DNA of 15,480 nt from Oscillospiraceae bacterium (GCA_003499325.1 DNIP01000052.1:1-15480), one strand, 5' to 3'; counted from the first letter of the stretch, positions 7,086 through 14,049 are shown. The notes: generated by a model not told the origin, from the letters alone. Numbers and translations are program-made.

Positions 7086-8303
7086 TTATGAATCCTCTTC
7101 ATCGAGTATCACACTGTATTTACCCGCGTCGGGGTGGTTGCGGGCGTACTTTTTGATGGTGTTGATACTTTTTTCATCCTCGGATACGGTCGTACCGCCG
7201 TTGCCGGTCTTACCCAGCTCCAGACGGCGTTTGATCATCTCCTGGCAGTAGTTGTAGATCATGTGATAGTGGTTGACCGAATCGTTCCACTCTGCCTTCT
7301 GCTTATCGGTCAGCTCGGTCTTGGTGATGCCGTACTTTGTCTGCAGCATATTGGCGACATAGTCGGTGACCTTCTCGGAGCCGTAAACGTTCAGATGATC
7401 CCAGTTGTAGTAATCCTTGTTGACGTCGATGCCCGCCCAGTCGCCGTTTTGCTCGAGGTTGACGAAGTCGTAGCCGTAGCTCTCGATGATCTTCGCCGCC
7501 TCATTGCAGCGCTTGAAGCGGGTGACTCCGGATTCGGTAACGATATGGGGGAATCGCATGAACATCACGTTGGTGATATTGTTCTCCTTAAGGTAATCCA
7601 GTGTCTGTCTGAGATAACGCTCACCGTTGACCGCCAGGGGAAGGGTCTCGTTATTATCCTTGAGCTCGTCGTTATAGATCTTCGTCTCGCAATGGAACTC
7701 GTTGGCGACGGTCTTGTAGCCGCGGAACAGGGAATATCCCTTCTGCTTGAGTCCGATCTCCGCGTTGAGATACTTGATCTTCCACGGATACTCGTTCCAC
7801 GAGCTGTGGTACTTGATGATCGGCAGATAATACTCGATCTGCTTATCCTCGGGAATCGCGTCCTTGAGGTAATCGCGCCAGATATTGTCCCTGGGCACGT
7901 TATCCGCGAACATACGCGCGCTCGCCTCGTTGGGCAGCTCGCTGTCCCTGTACAGGAACGCGTTGATCTCTACGATGACCATTTTGGGATCCTGGTACTT
8001 GAGAACCTCCTTGATCTGCGGCAAAACGATGTTCGCCGGAGAAGCCTGGGTCGCGTAAGGATAGCTGGTGTAGCCGTATTTTTCATACGCGTAGGGAGCG
8101 GAATAGCCGGCGTAGACGTCGCTCGCGCCGATCAGAACCGCGTCGACGGAGTGCTTCTCCTCGAGATAGAACGCCTCCATACGCATGGTATTGTTATCGA
8201 TACGCTTCAGCAAAAAGGTCTGAAGCAGCAGGGTTGTTAAAACCACCGCCAGTCCGAAGGACAACAGCTTCAGACCGCGCGTGATATAAAGATTCTTTTT
8301 CAT
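7086..8303 (-). CDS. Membrane-anchored SGNH/GDSL-like protein, DltD/AlgX-type acyl-transfer partner
   Basis: Predicted 405-residue protein with one N-terminal membrane anchor (about 10-32) and an extracellular body. The body starts like an SGNH hydrolase: VDAVLIGASDVYAGY (53-67) with the likely nucleophile Ser61, and ends its core with WDHLNVYGSE (301-310), carrying the Asp302/His303 pair expected for the remaining catalytic residues. DltD, AlgJ/AlgX and PatB-type proteins share this layout and receive or transfer the acyl group on the outer side of the membrane after an MBOAT partner. The C-terminal 80 residues are charged and may be a polymer- or partner-binding tail. TGAGG precedes the ATG at 8303. 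It is the last gene of the cluster, 81 bases after the MBOAT gene. I do not recognise a specific named family; oxygen-Asn block residues (the G and N of SGNH) were not confidently placed. Confidence 0.7.
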   Translation of the reverse strand: MKKNLYITRGLKLLSFGLAVVLTTLLLQTFLLKRIDNNTMRMEAFYLEEKHSVDAVLIGASDVYAGYSAPYAYEKYGYTSYPYATQASPANIVLPQIKEVLKYQDPKMVIVEINAFLYRDSELPNEASARMFADNVPRDNIWRDYLKDAIPEDKQIEYYLPIIKYHSSWNEYPWKIKYLNAEIGLKQKGYSLFRGYKTVANEFHCETKIYNDELKDNNETLPLAVNGERYLRQTLDYLKENNITNVMFMRFPHIVTESGVTRFKRCNEAAKIIESYGYDFVNLEQNGDWAGIDVNKDYYNWDHLNVYGSEKVTDYVANMLQTKYGITKTELTDKQKAEWNDSVNHYHMIYNYCQEMIKRRLELGKTGNGGTTVSEDEKSINTIKKYARNHPDAGKYSVILDEEDS

Positions 8304-8384
8304 AGGTTTGCCTCATATTCCATACATCATACTTTGGCGGATACTCACACGGGCGGATACGCCGCGCGTCGGTATAGCTGTCCG

Positions 8385-10016
8385 CTAGAACTGCATATAG
8401 ACGAAGTCGGAAGCAGCGTAGCCGGAGCCGTAGATACCGAAGATGATGATCGCCATCATCAGGAAGAAGAATACCAGCCAGCGCAGGATGAAGGGCTTTT
8501 TGTCCAGCATCTCGCGGATCGTGGTATCGGAATGCTTCTCCTGGATCATGCTGACAGTCCAGATCACGACCACGCATACCAGCAGGAGGATGAAATCCTT
8601 CCAGTCCAGACCGAGCTTGAAGATCTCGGTTCTGCCGCGTTCAAAGCTCTGATCGGTGAAGAAACGGCCGATCGTCATCATGCCCTGATTGTACGAGGGC
8701 GCTACGTCAAAGACATAGCCGATCAACACCACGATAAAGGTGCGGATCATCTGGAACAGACGGAAGAAGAAGTTCTCACGGTTGATATGCAGCTTGTCGG
8801 TCACCGCGTCGAACAGCGGCTGCATCAGGATCGACACCATGATAATACCGCCGTTCCAAACGCCGAACGCGACATATTTATAGTTCGCGCCGTGCCAGAT
8901 ACCGACGATCAAAAAGACGATCAGCGAAGCAAAGGCGGTGGGCAGTACCTTGGCGATATGCGCGCCTGCCTTAGTCTTGCCGAACTTGGTGCCGCGCATC
9001 TTCTTGCTCGCGTTGAGGAACGCCGAGCTGATCGCCAGCGGGTTGAAGATATAGTCCTTCATCCACGCGCCGAGCGAGATATGCCATCTGCGCCAGTATT
9101 CGTTGATGGACTTCGAGAAGTACGGACGCTTGAAGTTGTCAATCAGATCGATGCCGAAGATCTGCGCCACACCGCGGGAGATATCAATACCGCCCGAGAA
9201 GTCGGTGTACAGCTGGAACGCATAGAGCAGGATGGTGAAGGTCAGCGTCGTACCGGAATACTTATTGTAGCCCTGAGGGGTCGCCGTGACGGTGTTGATC
9301 GCCACAACGGCTCTGTCGGCAATGACCAGCTTCTTGAAGAAGCCCCACATGATCAGCTGAGCGCCGTGCTTGAAGCGGGTGAAGTCAAAGTCATGACCCT
9401 CAAAAAGCTGATGTCCGAGCTGCGAATAGTTGCTGATCGGACCCTGGATGATCTGCGGGAAGAAGGAAACAAACAGCAGGAACTTGAAGGGGTTGGTCTG
9501 CGGCTTGACCTTCTCGCGGTAGACATCCACGATATAGCCCATGCTCTGGAAGGTGTAGAAGGAGATACCCAGCGGCAGGAAGAGCTTTAAGGTCGGAGCC
9601 GAAAAGTCAATGCGCAGCGAGCCGAGGATGTCGTTCAGGGAACCGGCAAAGAAGTTATAATACTTTAAGAAGGCAAGAATACCGAAGTTGAGGATCAGGC
9701 ACAGCGCCATGATCCAGCGTTTCTTGACCTTCAGCTTGTTTTTGAACGCTTTCTTCTGTTCGCGATCCCATTCTCCCTTTTTCGATTTCAGGAGCGCCTT
9801 GGAGCTCGTGTTCACCTTATCCAGCCACAAGCCGATGAGCATCGTGCTCAGCGCCGTAAACAGGATGAATACGGCGTACTTGTAGCTTGCGAGGCAATAG
9901 AAGACCGCACTCGCGGCGAGGAGCACCGTCCAGCGATACTTCTTCCACGGGAGGATGAAGTAGATCAGCGCGGTCGCCGCCACAAAGAGTAAAAAATTAA
10001 ACGATGTATAAGTCAT
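8385..10016 (-). CDS. MBOAT family O-acyltransferase (AlgI/DltB/PatA type)
   Basis: A 543-residue polytopic membrane protein. Family signatures are FLPLGISFYTFQSMGYIVD (146-164), QGPISNY (191-197), FSGGIDISRG (273-282), YWRRWHISLGAWMKDYIF (307-324, His312) and VGIWHGANY (371-379) with the invariant catalytic His375. It would move an acyl group from a cytoplasmic carrier, here probably the acyl carrier protein encoded upstream, towards an external acceptor or the SGNH partner. It is longer than DltB and nearer to AlgI/PatA in size. The protein ends in FVYMQF, matching the FxYxxF C-terminal motif described for DltX and for many polymer-acylating MBOATs. The ATG at 10016 follows AAAAGG. The substrate and acceptor are not evident from sequence. 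Confidence 0.92.
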   Translation of the reverse strand: MTYTSFNFLLFVAATALIYFILPWKKYRWTVLLAASAVFYCLASYKYAVFILFTALSTMLIGLWLDKVNTSSKALLKSKKGEWDREQKKAFKNKLKVKKRWIMALCLILNFGILAFLKYYNFFAGSLNDILGSLRIDFSAPTLKLFLPLGISFYTFQSMGYIVDVYREKVKPQTNPFKFLLFVSFFPQIIQGPISNYSQLGHQLFEGHDFDFTRFKHGAQLIMWGFFKKLVIADRAVVAINTVTATPQGYNKYSGTTLTFTILLYAFQLYTDFSGGIDISRGVAQIFGIDLIDNFKRPYFSKSINEYWRRWHISLGAWMKDYIFNPLAISSAFLNASKKMRGTKFGKTKAGAHIAKVLPTAFASLIVFLIVGIWHGANYKYVAFGVWNGGIIMVSILMQPLFDAVTDKLHINRENFFFRLFQMIRTFIVVLIGYVFDVAPSYNQGMMTIGRFFTDQSFERGRTEIFKLGLDWKDFILLLVCVVVIWTVSMIQEKHSDTTIREMLDKKPFILRWLVFFFLMMAIIIFGIYGSGYAASDFVYMQF

Positions 10017-10036
10017 AATGAACCTTTTTTATATTA

Positions 10037-10191
10037 GATAACAGTTGACAGATAACAGATAACAGTGAATGGCGGGACACCCACACCCGATTATCAATCA
10101 TCTTCACAGGTTTTCATGAAATTTTGAAAACTAAAAAACCATCAGGTTTTCCTTTAACTGTTATCTGTTCTCTGTTATCTGTTCTCTATTC
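10037..10191. repeat. Intergenic element with opposed 7-bp repeat tracts (copy A)
   Basis: The left tract (10037-10064) is four 7-bp units: GATAACA, GTTGACA, GATAACA, GATAACA, then a core starting GTGAATGGCGGGAC and running into CCACACCCGATT (10065-10092). The right tract (10159-10191) is the same unit in reverse orientation, alternating TGTTATC and TGTTCTC. The core start GTGAATGGyGGrC, in the same phase after a heptad tract, and CCACACCyGATT recur in the element at 15071, although the heptad there is different. The right tract overlaps the 3' end of the PLP enzyme gene. In RNA the two tracts could pair over about four units. Confidence 0.7.
10135..10150 (-). terminator. Weak terminator or attenuator-like hairpin
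   Basis: On the minus strand AAAACC-TGAT-GGTTTT followed by further T residues forms a 6-bp stem with a T-rich tail, 11 bases after the stop of the PLP enzyme gene. The stem has only two G-C pairs. The same AAAACC arm (plus 10135-10140) could instead pair with the GGTTTT at 10109-10114, and GTTTTCA/TGAAAAC at 10110-10131 forms another stem, so alternative folds are possible inside the operon. Confidence 0.35.
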
Positions 10192-11372
10192 GGTGTGTTG
10201 AATTCATCGGAATACAGCATTTCGCGCAGGATCCTGAGACCCTCTTTCTCGCTGTATTCGGCGATGACCGGCATCTCGCGGCTGAGGAAGGTGGAGATAC
10301 CCTCCATGCAGGAGTATGCGCCGGTGCGGCAGAACACGAGGATATCGCCGATCTGCAAATCGTCAAATTCCGCGTTGCGTGCCAGAATATCCGCGGTGGT
10401 GCAGATGGAGCCGCACAGCGTCCACTGCTTTTTGTCCTCCGCCTTATCACGGTCGGTGAGGTGCAGGATCTCGGGGATCTGCATGCCCTGCAGCTGACCG
10501 TTGTACTTGACCTGGTTCATACCGCCGTCCACGATCGCGTAGTTGATATCAAAATTGGTCTTGGTATCCACGACCTTGGTCAGGTAATAACCGCAGGGAG
10601 CCGCGAAAAAGCGGCCCATCTCGACGGTCAGCTCAGCGACCTGCGCCAGCTCCTGCAGCTTGGGAGAAATGGAAACGAGGCGCTCCTCTTCCTCCGCGTC
10701 GGCATTGTCGGAAAAGTAATCGACCGCCAAGCCCGTGCCGTATTCGATACGCGCAACGGTGAAGCCGAGATCGTTCTTGATGCGGGCGGTCAGCTCCATC
10801 AGGTAGTCGCACTCTCTCTCGATGGGCTTTGCTTTGCGCTTTGCCGTACCGGTGAAGTAGTGCAGGCCGACGATGTTGACGCCCTTGTATTCATCGCGAC
10901 GACGGATGATGTCGAGGGTGCATTCCTCGTTCATGCCGAACTGGCTGCCGCCCTTGATATCGGTCACGCGCAGCAGCAGATTGAACACCTTGCCTCTGCG
11001 GATCGCCGCGTCGTTGATCAGCTCGAGGTGCAGGGGGGATTCGGCGGTGAAGGTGCCGACGTTATCGTCAGCGGCACGTTCCACATCCGCATAGCCCTTG
11101 TTGACGCCCGAGAAGATGATGGTGCTCATATCCACGCCGGTGCGCTCGCAAACCGTCAGCTCACCGGGGGAGCATACCTCGATTTTGTCGAACTGCGCGG
11201 GCATCCTGCCCAGTAAAAACGGATTGGCTTTGATGGAAAAGCACAGACCGATCGTATCGCCGAAGTACTTCTTGACTAAGGCGGCGCGCTTCTCGAACAG
11301 ATCGAGATCAAAAATATAGGAAGGGGTTCCCACACGGGGCAGGAGCTCCTTTAGCTTATTGATATTCATCAT
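10161..11372 (-). CDS. Fold-type III PLP-dependent decarboxylase, LysA/BtrK-like
   Basis: A 403-residue alanine-racemase/DAP-decarboxylase-fold enzyme. Visible active-site features: the PLP lysine K48 in CFSIKANPF; His171 in GLHYFTGTAK, where DAP decarboxylase has HxGS; the phosphate-binding loop YGTGLAV (211-217); EMGR (251-254), the EPGR-type glutamate; GSICTTAD (321-328), which keeps Cys and Asp of the CESGD motif but not its Glu-Ser; and GAY (351-353). It is therefore probably catalytic but not a standard lysine-pathway LysA. Its place next to an acyl carrier protein and an AMP ligase recalls BtrK, which decarboxylates glutamate held on the carrier BtrI, and the decarboxylase of exosortase-linked loci. 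AAGGA precedes two adjacent ATGs (11372 and 11369), and either may be used. The last residues, NREQITENR, are encoded by heptad-repeat DNA. Confidence 0.82.
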   Translation of the reverse strand: MMNINKLKELLPRVGTPSYIFDLDLFEKRAALVKKYFGDTIGLCFSIKANPFLLGRMPAQFDKIEVCSPGELTVCERTGVDMSTIIFSGVNKGYADVERAADDNVGTFTAESPLHLELINDAAIRRGKVFNLLLRVTDIKGGSQFGMNEECTLDIIRRRDEYKGVNIVGLHYFTGTAKRKAKPIERECDYLMELTARIKNDLGFTVARIEYGTGLAVDYFSDNADAEEEERLVSISPKLQELAQVAELTVEMGRFFAAPCGYYLTKVVDTKTNFDINYAIVDGGMNQVKYNGQLQGMQIPEILHLTDRDKAEDKKQWTLCGSICTTADILARNAEFDDLQIGDILVFCRTGAYSCMEGISTFLSREMPVIAEYSEKEGLRILREMLYSDEFNTPNREQITENR

Positions 11373-11539
11373 ATCATTCCTTTTTTATACGAATATTCCA
11401 ATAAAACGTTTACAGATTTATTCGCGGATTATCACGCAATAAATGCTGACGCGCTTTAACGAATATGAGTATGATTGTACATAGCAACGTTCTGCCTCCC
11501 TGAGACAGGGAGGCGGATGCGTCATGGTGTGCCGACAGA
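11373..11539 (-). other. Gap with a short palindromic element
   Basis: No gene. The arms GCCTCCCT and AGGGAGGC (11494-11501, 11507-11514) form a perfect 8-bp hairpin with loop GAGAC, followed by CGGATGCGTCATGGTGTG. The order hairpin then GGATG...GGTG resembles the two-hairpin element on the other side of the carrier gene (11828-11880). No T-run follows on the minus strand, so it is not a clear terminator. Nearby, AATGCTGACGCG (about 11440) recurs as ATGCTGACGCG at about 13641 and, inverted, as CGCGTCAGC at about 15229. Confidence 0.45.
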
Positions 11540-11767
11540 TTATTCGTCCTGCAACTTCTCGATCAGCGCCATCATAGCCTTGGCGGAGTTGAAGTTCTCG
11601 GGAACGAGGTTGTTCGGCTTGATCTCGATATCAAACTCGTCGTTGAGCTCGCCTACGAGCGCTACGATATCGAAGGAATCGAGAATACCGTTGGTGATCA
11701 GAGCGGTTTCGTTCTCAAAATCTACGTCGGGTCTGAGTTCCTGTAAGATTTTCATTAATTGATCCAT
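11540..11767 (-). CDS. Acyl/aminoacyl carrier protein
   Basis: A 75-residue acidic helical protein with the phosphopantetheine attachment motif GILDSFDIVALV, Ser31 being the attachment site. Size and pattern fit DltC and the stand-alone carriers of amino-acid activating systems. AAAGGAG lies ten bases before the ATG at 11767. It lies between the ligase gene (upstream) and the PLP enzyme gene (downstream) on one strand, so its thioester-bound amino acid is probably loaded by the former, possibly altered by the latter, and used by the MBOAT. A fatty-acid-synthesis AcpP is less likely, both from context and because the motif reads DSFD rather than DSLD, though that alone is weak. Confidence 0.88.
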   Translation of the reverse strand: MDQLMKILQELRPDVDFENETALITNGILDSFDIVALVGELNDEFDIEIKPNNLVPENFNSAKAMMALIEKLQDE

Positions 11768-11827
11768 GATAAATTTCTCCTTTAGAATTATTTTATCTTA
11801 TCACCTTGTGGTAATATACAGTTGAAG

Positions 11828-11880
11828 CCTTCCCTTTGAGAGGAAGGTGTCACCGCCGACTGAGGCGGTGACGGATGAGG
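11828..11880. repeat. Two-hairpin extragenic palindromic element
   Basis: CCTTCC/GGAAGG (11828-11833, 11842-11847, loop 8) is followed by a perfect 9-bp hairpin GTCACCGCC-GACTGA-GGCGGTGAC (11849-11872) and then GGATGAGGTG. This layout is typical of dispersed extragenic repeats in Clostridia genomes (from memory of such genomes, not from a search). It lies between the stop of the ligase gene (11945) and the carrier start, inside the operon, so it will be in the transcript. Confidence 0.6.
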
Positions 11881-11944
11881 TGAAAGCATTTCCACCCCAT
11901 GACATACCGAGTATATCGGGGAGATTGCCACCTCGTCCGATATT

Positions 11945-13450
11945 TTACTTGAACATCGCCTTGAGCGCCTGCATATCCAGCTTGCCGTTGGGCAGGGTAG
12001 GCATCTCCTCGAGGTTGACGAGCTTACGCGGCACCATGAAGGCGGGCATATTGGCTCTGAAATAGAGCACGATATCTCGGCTTGTCGCGTCACCCGTATA
12101 GAACAGATACAGCGTAGCCTTGGGCTTGTTGTACAGCGCACAGCAATCCTTGACGCCCTCGACGAGCTTTGCGGTCTCCTCGATCTCGCCGAGCTCGATG
12201 CGGTGACCCAGATGCTTGATCTGGCGATCCATACGGCCGTGGAACATCAGGTTGCCGTCCTCGCCCCATCTGCCGAGGTCGCCGGTCTTGTAGATCAGCT
12301 CGCGGTAGTTCGGGTTGAGCGGATTCTGGAGGAAGGACGCGTCGGTGACTTCCTTGTTGCCGTAATAGCCCAGCGCGAGGATCGGACCGCTGACGCAGAT
12401 CTGACCGATCTCGCCGTCGGGGGTCGGGGTGTTATCGTCGTTGAGCAGCATGATCTTATAGTTATCATACGGCTTACCGATCGGAAGGACGGTATCGTCA
12501 TCGACCTTCTCCTTGACCACGTAGTAAGTGCAAGACGCGGTGGACTCGGTGGGGCCGTACTGGTTGACATAAAGGACGTCGGGCAGATGCTCCTGCCAGA
12601 TCTTAAGATACTTGCAGGGCATGACCGAGCCGGAGAAGCAGAGCTTCTTGAGGTATTCGGGCTTGCTCTCGTCAAAAGCGCCTAACTTGGCGGGGATCTC
12701 AACGCCCGCAACGCTCCAGCACAGCGCGGTGATCTTCTCGCGGTTCAGCGTACCGAACAGCTCGGTCGGCACAGCGAACTCATTCTTCGGGATGATAAAG
12801 GTGGAAGCGCCCTTGCTGATGGGGAAGTAAATGTCGCGGACAGCCGCGATATAATCAAGCGGGCTCTGGTTGCCCATGATATCGGTATCGTTGATATCGA
12901 GCACCTTGCACACGGAATCAATGTAGGTCATCAGCGAGAGGTGCGAGGTGATAACGCCCTTGGGCTTGCCGGTCGAGCCGGAGGTGAAGATCACATACAG
13001 CGGAGCAGTGCATACCAATGTCGCGGCGCGCTCGGCGAGCAGCTCCTCGTCGGGAGCGGTCTCCATGATCTCTTCCATCACGATGATGTTGCCGTCATAT
13101 TCGAGGGTTTTTGCCATCTCCAAATGTGCCTGATCTACCAAAAGATTCGGCGCCTTGATAACGGAGAGGATCTGGTTGAGCCTTTGCTTGGGCATATCGC
13201 CGTCCATCGGCGCATAGAAGCAGCCCGCTCTGACAGCGCCTAAGAAGCATGACGGGGTGTAGACGTGTCTGCCGGACATAACGGCGACCGGATCGCCGGG
13301 CTTGGTCACGCCCGCGAGGTAGGTACCGATCGACTTGGTGAGCGAATTGAACTGACCGAAGGTCAGGCTGCGCTCGGGGTCTTTGAACATCACTTTGTCC
13401 GCATAGCGCGAAGCACTCGCGTCTAAGCGTTCGAGAACCGATGTCTGCAT
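11945..13450 (-). CDS. AMP-forming amino-acid (or acyl) adenylating ligase, DltA-like
   Basis: A 501-residue stand-alone adenylation enzyme that should activate a carboxylic acid as the adenylate and load it on the carrier encoded next. Core motifs are all present: A3 FTSGSTGKPKG (155-165), A5 NQYGPTEST (296-304), A7 YKTGDLGRW (387-395), A8 GRMDRQIKHLGHRIELGEIE-type block from 405, and A10 PNGKLD (487-492) with the catalytic Lys490. Length equals DltA. The ATG at 13450 is chosen because AAAGGA lies ten bases upstream; an in-frame GTG at 13459 is too close to that site. In the A4 segment NQSPLDYIAAVRDIY, the position of the DltA Asp that holds the alpha-amino group reads Ile201, with an Asp two residues earlier (D199), so the substrate may differ from D-alanine. 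Confidence 0.88.
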   Translation of the reverse strand: MQTSVLERLDASASRYADKVMFKDPERSLTFGQFNSLTKSIGTYLAGVTKPGDPVAVMSGRHVYTPSCFLGAVRAGCFYAPMDGDMPKQRLNQILSVIKAPNLLVDQAHLEMAKTLEYDGNIIVMEEIMETAPDEELLAERAATLVCTAPLYVIFTSGSTGKPKGVITSHLSLMTYIDSVCKVLDINDTDIMGNQSPLDYIAAVRDIYFPISKGASTFIIPKNEFAVPTELFGTLNREKITALCWSVAGVEIPAKLGAFDESKPEYLKKLCFSGSVMPCKYLKIWQEHLPDVLYVNQYGPTESTASCTYYVVKEKVDDDTVLPIGKPYDNYKIMLLNDDNTPTPDGEIGQICVSGPILALGYYGNKEVTDASFLQNPLNPNYRELIYKTGDLGRWGEDGNLMFHGRMDRQIKHLGHRIELGEIEETAKLVEGVKDCCALYNKPKATLYLFYTGDATSRDIVLYFRANMPAFMVPRKLVNLEEMPTLPNGKLDMQALKAMFK

Positions 13451-13518
13451 ATTCAGCACATCCTTTCATAAAGCAGTCGGATTTGTATACAAGATACAGT
13501 TATCCATAATTATCCACA

Positions 13519-13546
13519 ATAATACATTTAACATTATAATACATTT
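13519..13546 (-). promoter_or_regulatory. Direct repeat across the ligase promoter
   Basis: The 11-mer ATAATACATTT occurs at 13519-13529 and again at 13536-13546, a 17-base spacing, covering the -10 box and the predicted start of transcription. On the minus strand it reads AAATGTATTAT. It may be an operator or simply an AT-rich duplication of the -10 region. Confidence 0.4.
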
Positions 13547-13560
13547 TTGAAAAAATTCAA
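13533..13560 (-). promoter_or_regulatory. Candidate promoter of the surface-modification operon
   Basis: On the minus strand TTGAAT (13555-13560) and a perfect TATAAT (13533-13538) are separated by 16 bases, giving a start near 13526 and a leader of about 75 nt before the ligase ATG. The -35 region lies in a small palindrome, TTGAATTTTTTCAA. It is the only good promoter seen upstream of the five-gene cluster. Confidence 0.6.
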
Positions 13561-13727
13561 TCCATTTTTAAGGATTCATGGGATTTTTTACACATTTTTT
13601 ATCCTGCACATCACAAAGCGAAAAAAATTGTACAGATTTTATGCTGACGCGGTAATGCGTTAAAGTAAAAACGGGGGGGGTGATCGGGGATACTTGCCAT
13701 AGGGGGGCGCTTTTAGTGAGGAGTTGA

Positions 13728-13763
13728 GGTGCTGTCCAAATCTGCGATTTGGCTAACAGCACC
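13728..13763. repeat. 36-nt hairpin, copy 1 of a covarying pair
   Basis: Outer arms GGTGCTGT and ACAGCACC, inner arms CCAAATC and GATTTGG, loop TGC, with an unpaired CTA between GATTTGG and ACAGCACC. The reverse complement has the same layout as the hairpin at 14050-14085. Confidence 0.75.
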
Positions 13764-14049
13764 CATGCAAGGCTCTCCCAAGAAGCGGAGCGGACGAACA
13801 AGTCCGCGAACGCTGATTGGCAGAGAGCTACTGCGGAGGAGTGAGGAGTTTTGGCAAAGCCGTCGGCTTTTGAATTCCTAATAGGTCATTCATCGGGTAA
13901 AGTAAGCGTATACAAATCAGTCATTGCGAGGCTTTTATACCGTGGTAATACCAACCGATCACTTTATCCGCCATCCTATCAATGGGTGTGGGCGAGCAGT
14001 GGCGCTTAGCCAATCACAGACTTTTCCTGTTCTTGGAGCGCTGTTGATG

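Noticed and set aside
6393..7156. Several plus-strand open frames of 60-120 codons in the repeat-rich gap
   Set aside because: They overlap one another and the repeats, have Arg/Ser-rich unstructured translations, and lack ribosome binding sites.
11540..13450. Canonical dlt operon (D-alanylation of teichoic acids)
   Set aside because: A PLP decarboxylase lies inside the cluster, no dltX is seen, the MBOAT is AlgI-sized, and the adenylation pocket differs from DltA, so I did not give dlt gene symbols.
13673..13680. G8 homopolymer as a phase-variable switch
   Set aside because: It lies over 200 bases upstream of the ligase start and about 110 bases upstream of the predicted -35 box, in non-coding DNA; no promoter spacing or frame depends on it as far as I can see.
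13568..13801. 77-codon minus-strand open frame
   Set aside because: It runs through the left arm of the inverted-repeat element and the ligase promoter, with no ribosome binding site and no recognisable motif.
13900..14045. tRNA or small structured RNA inside the inverted-repeat element
   Set aside because: I could not find acceptor, D, anticodon and T arms in order; the TCATTGCGAGG...GTGG part fits a known kind of dispersed repeat better.
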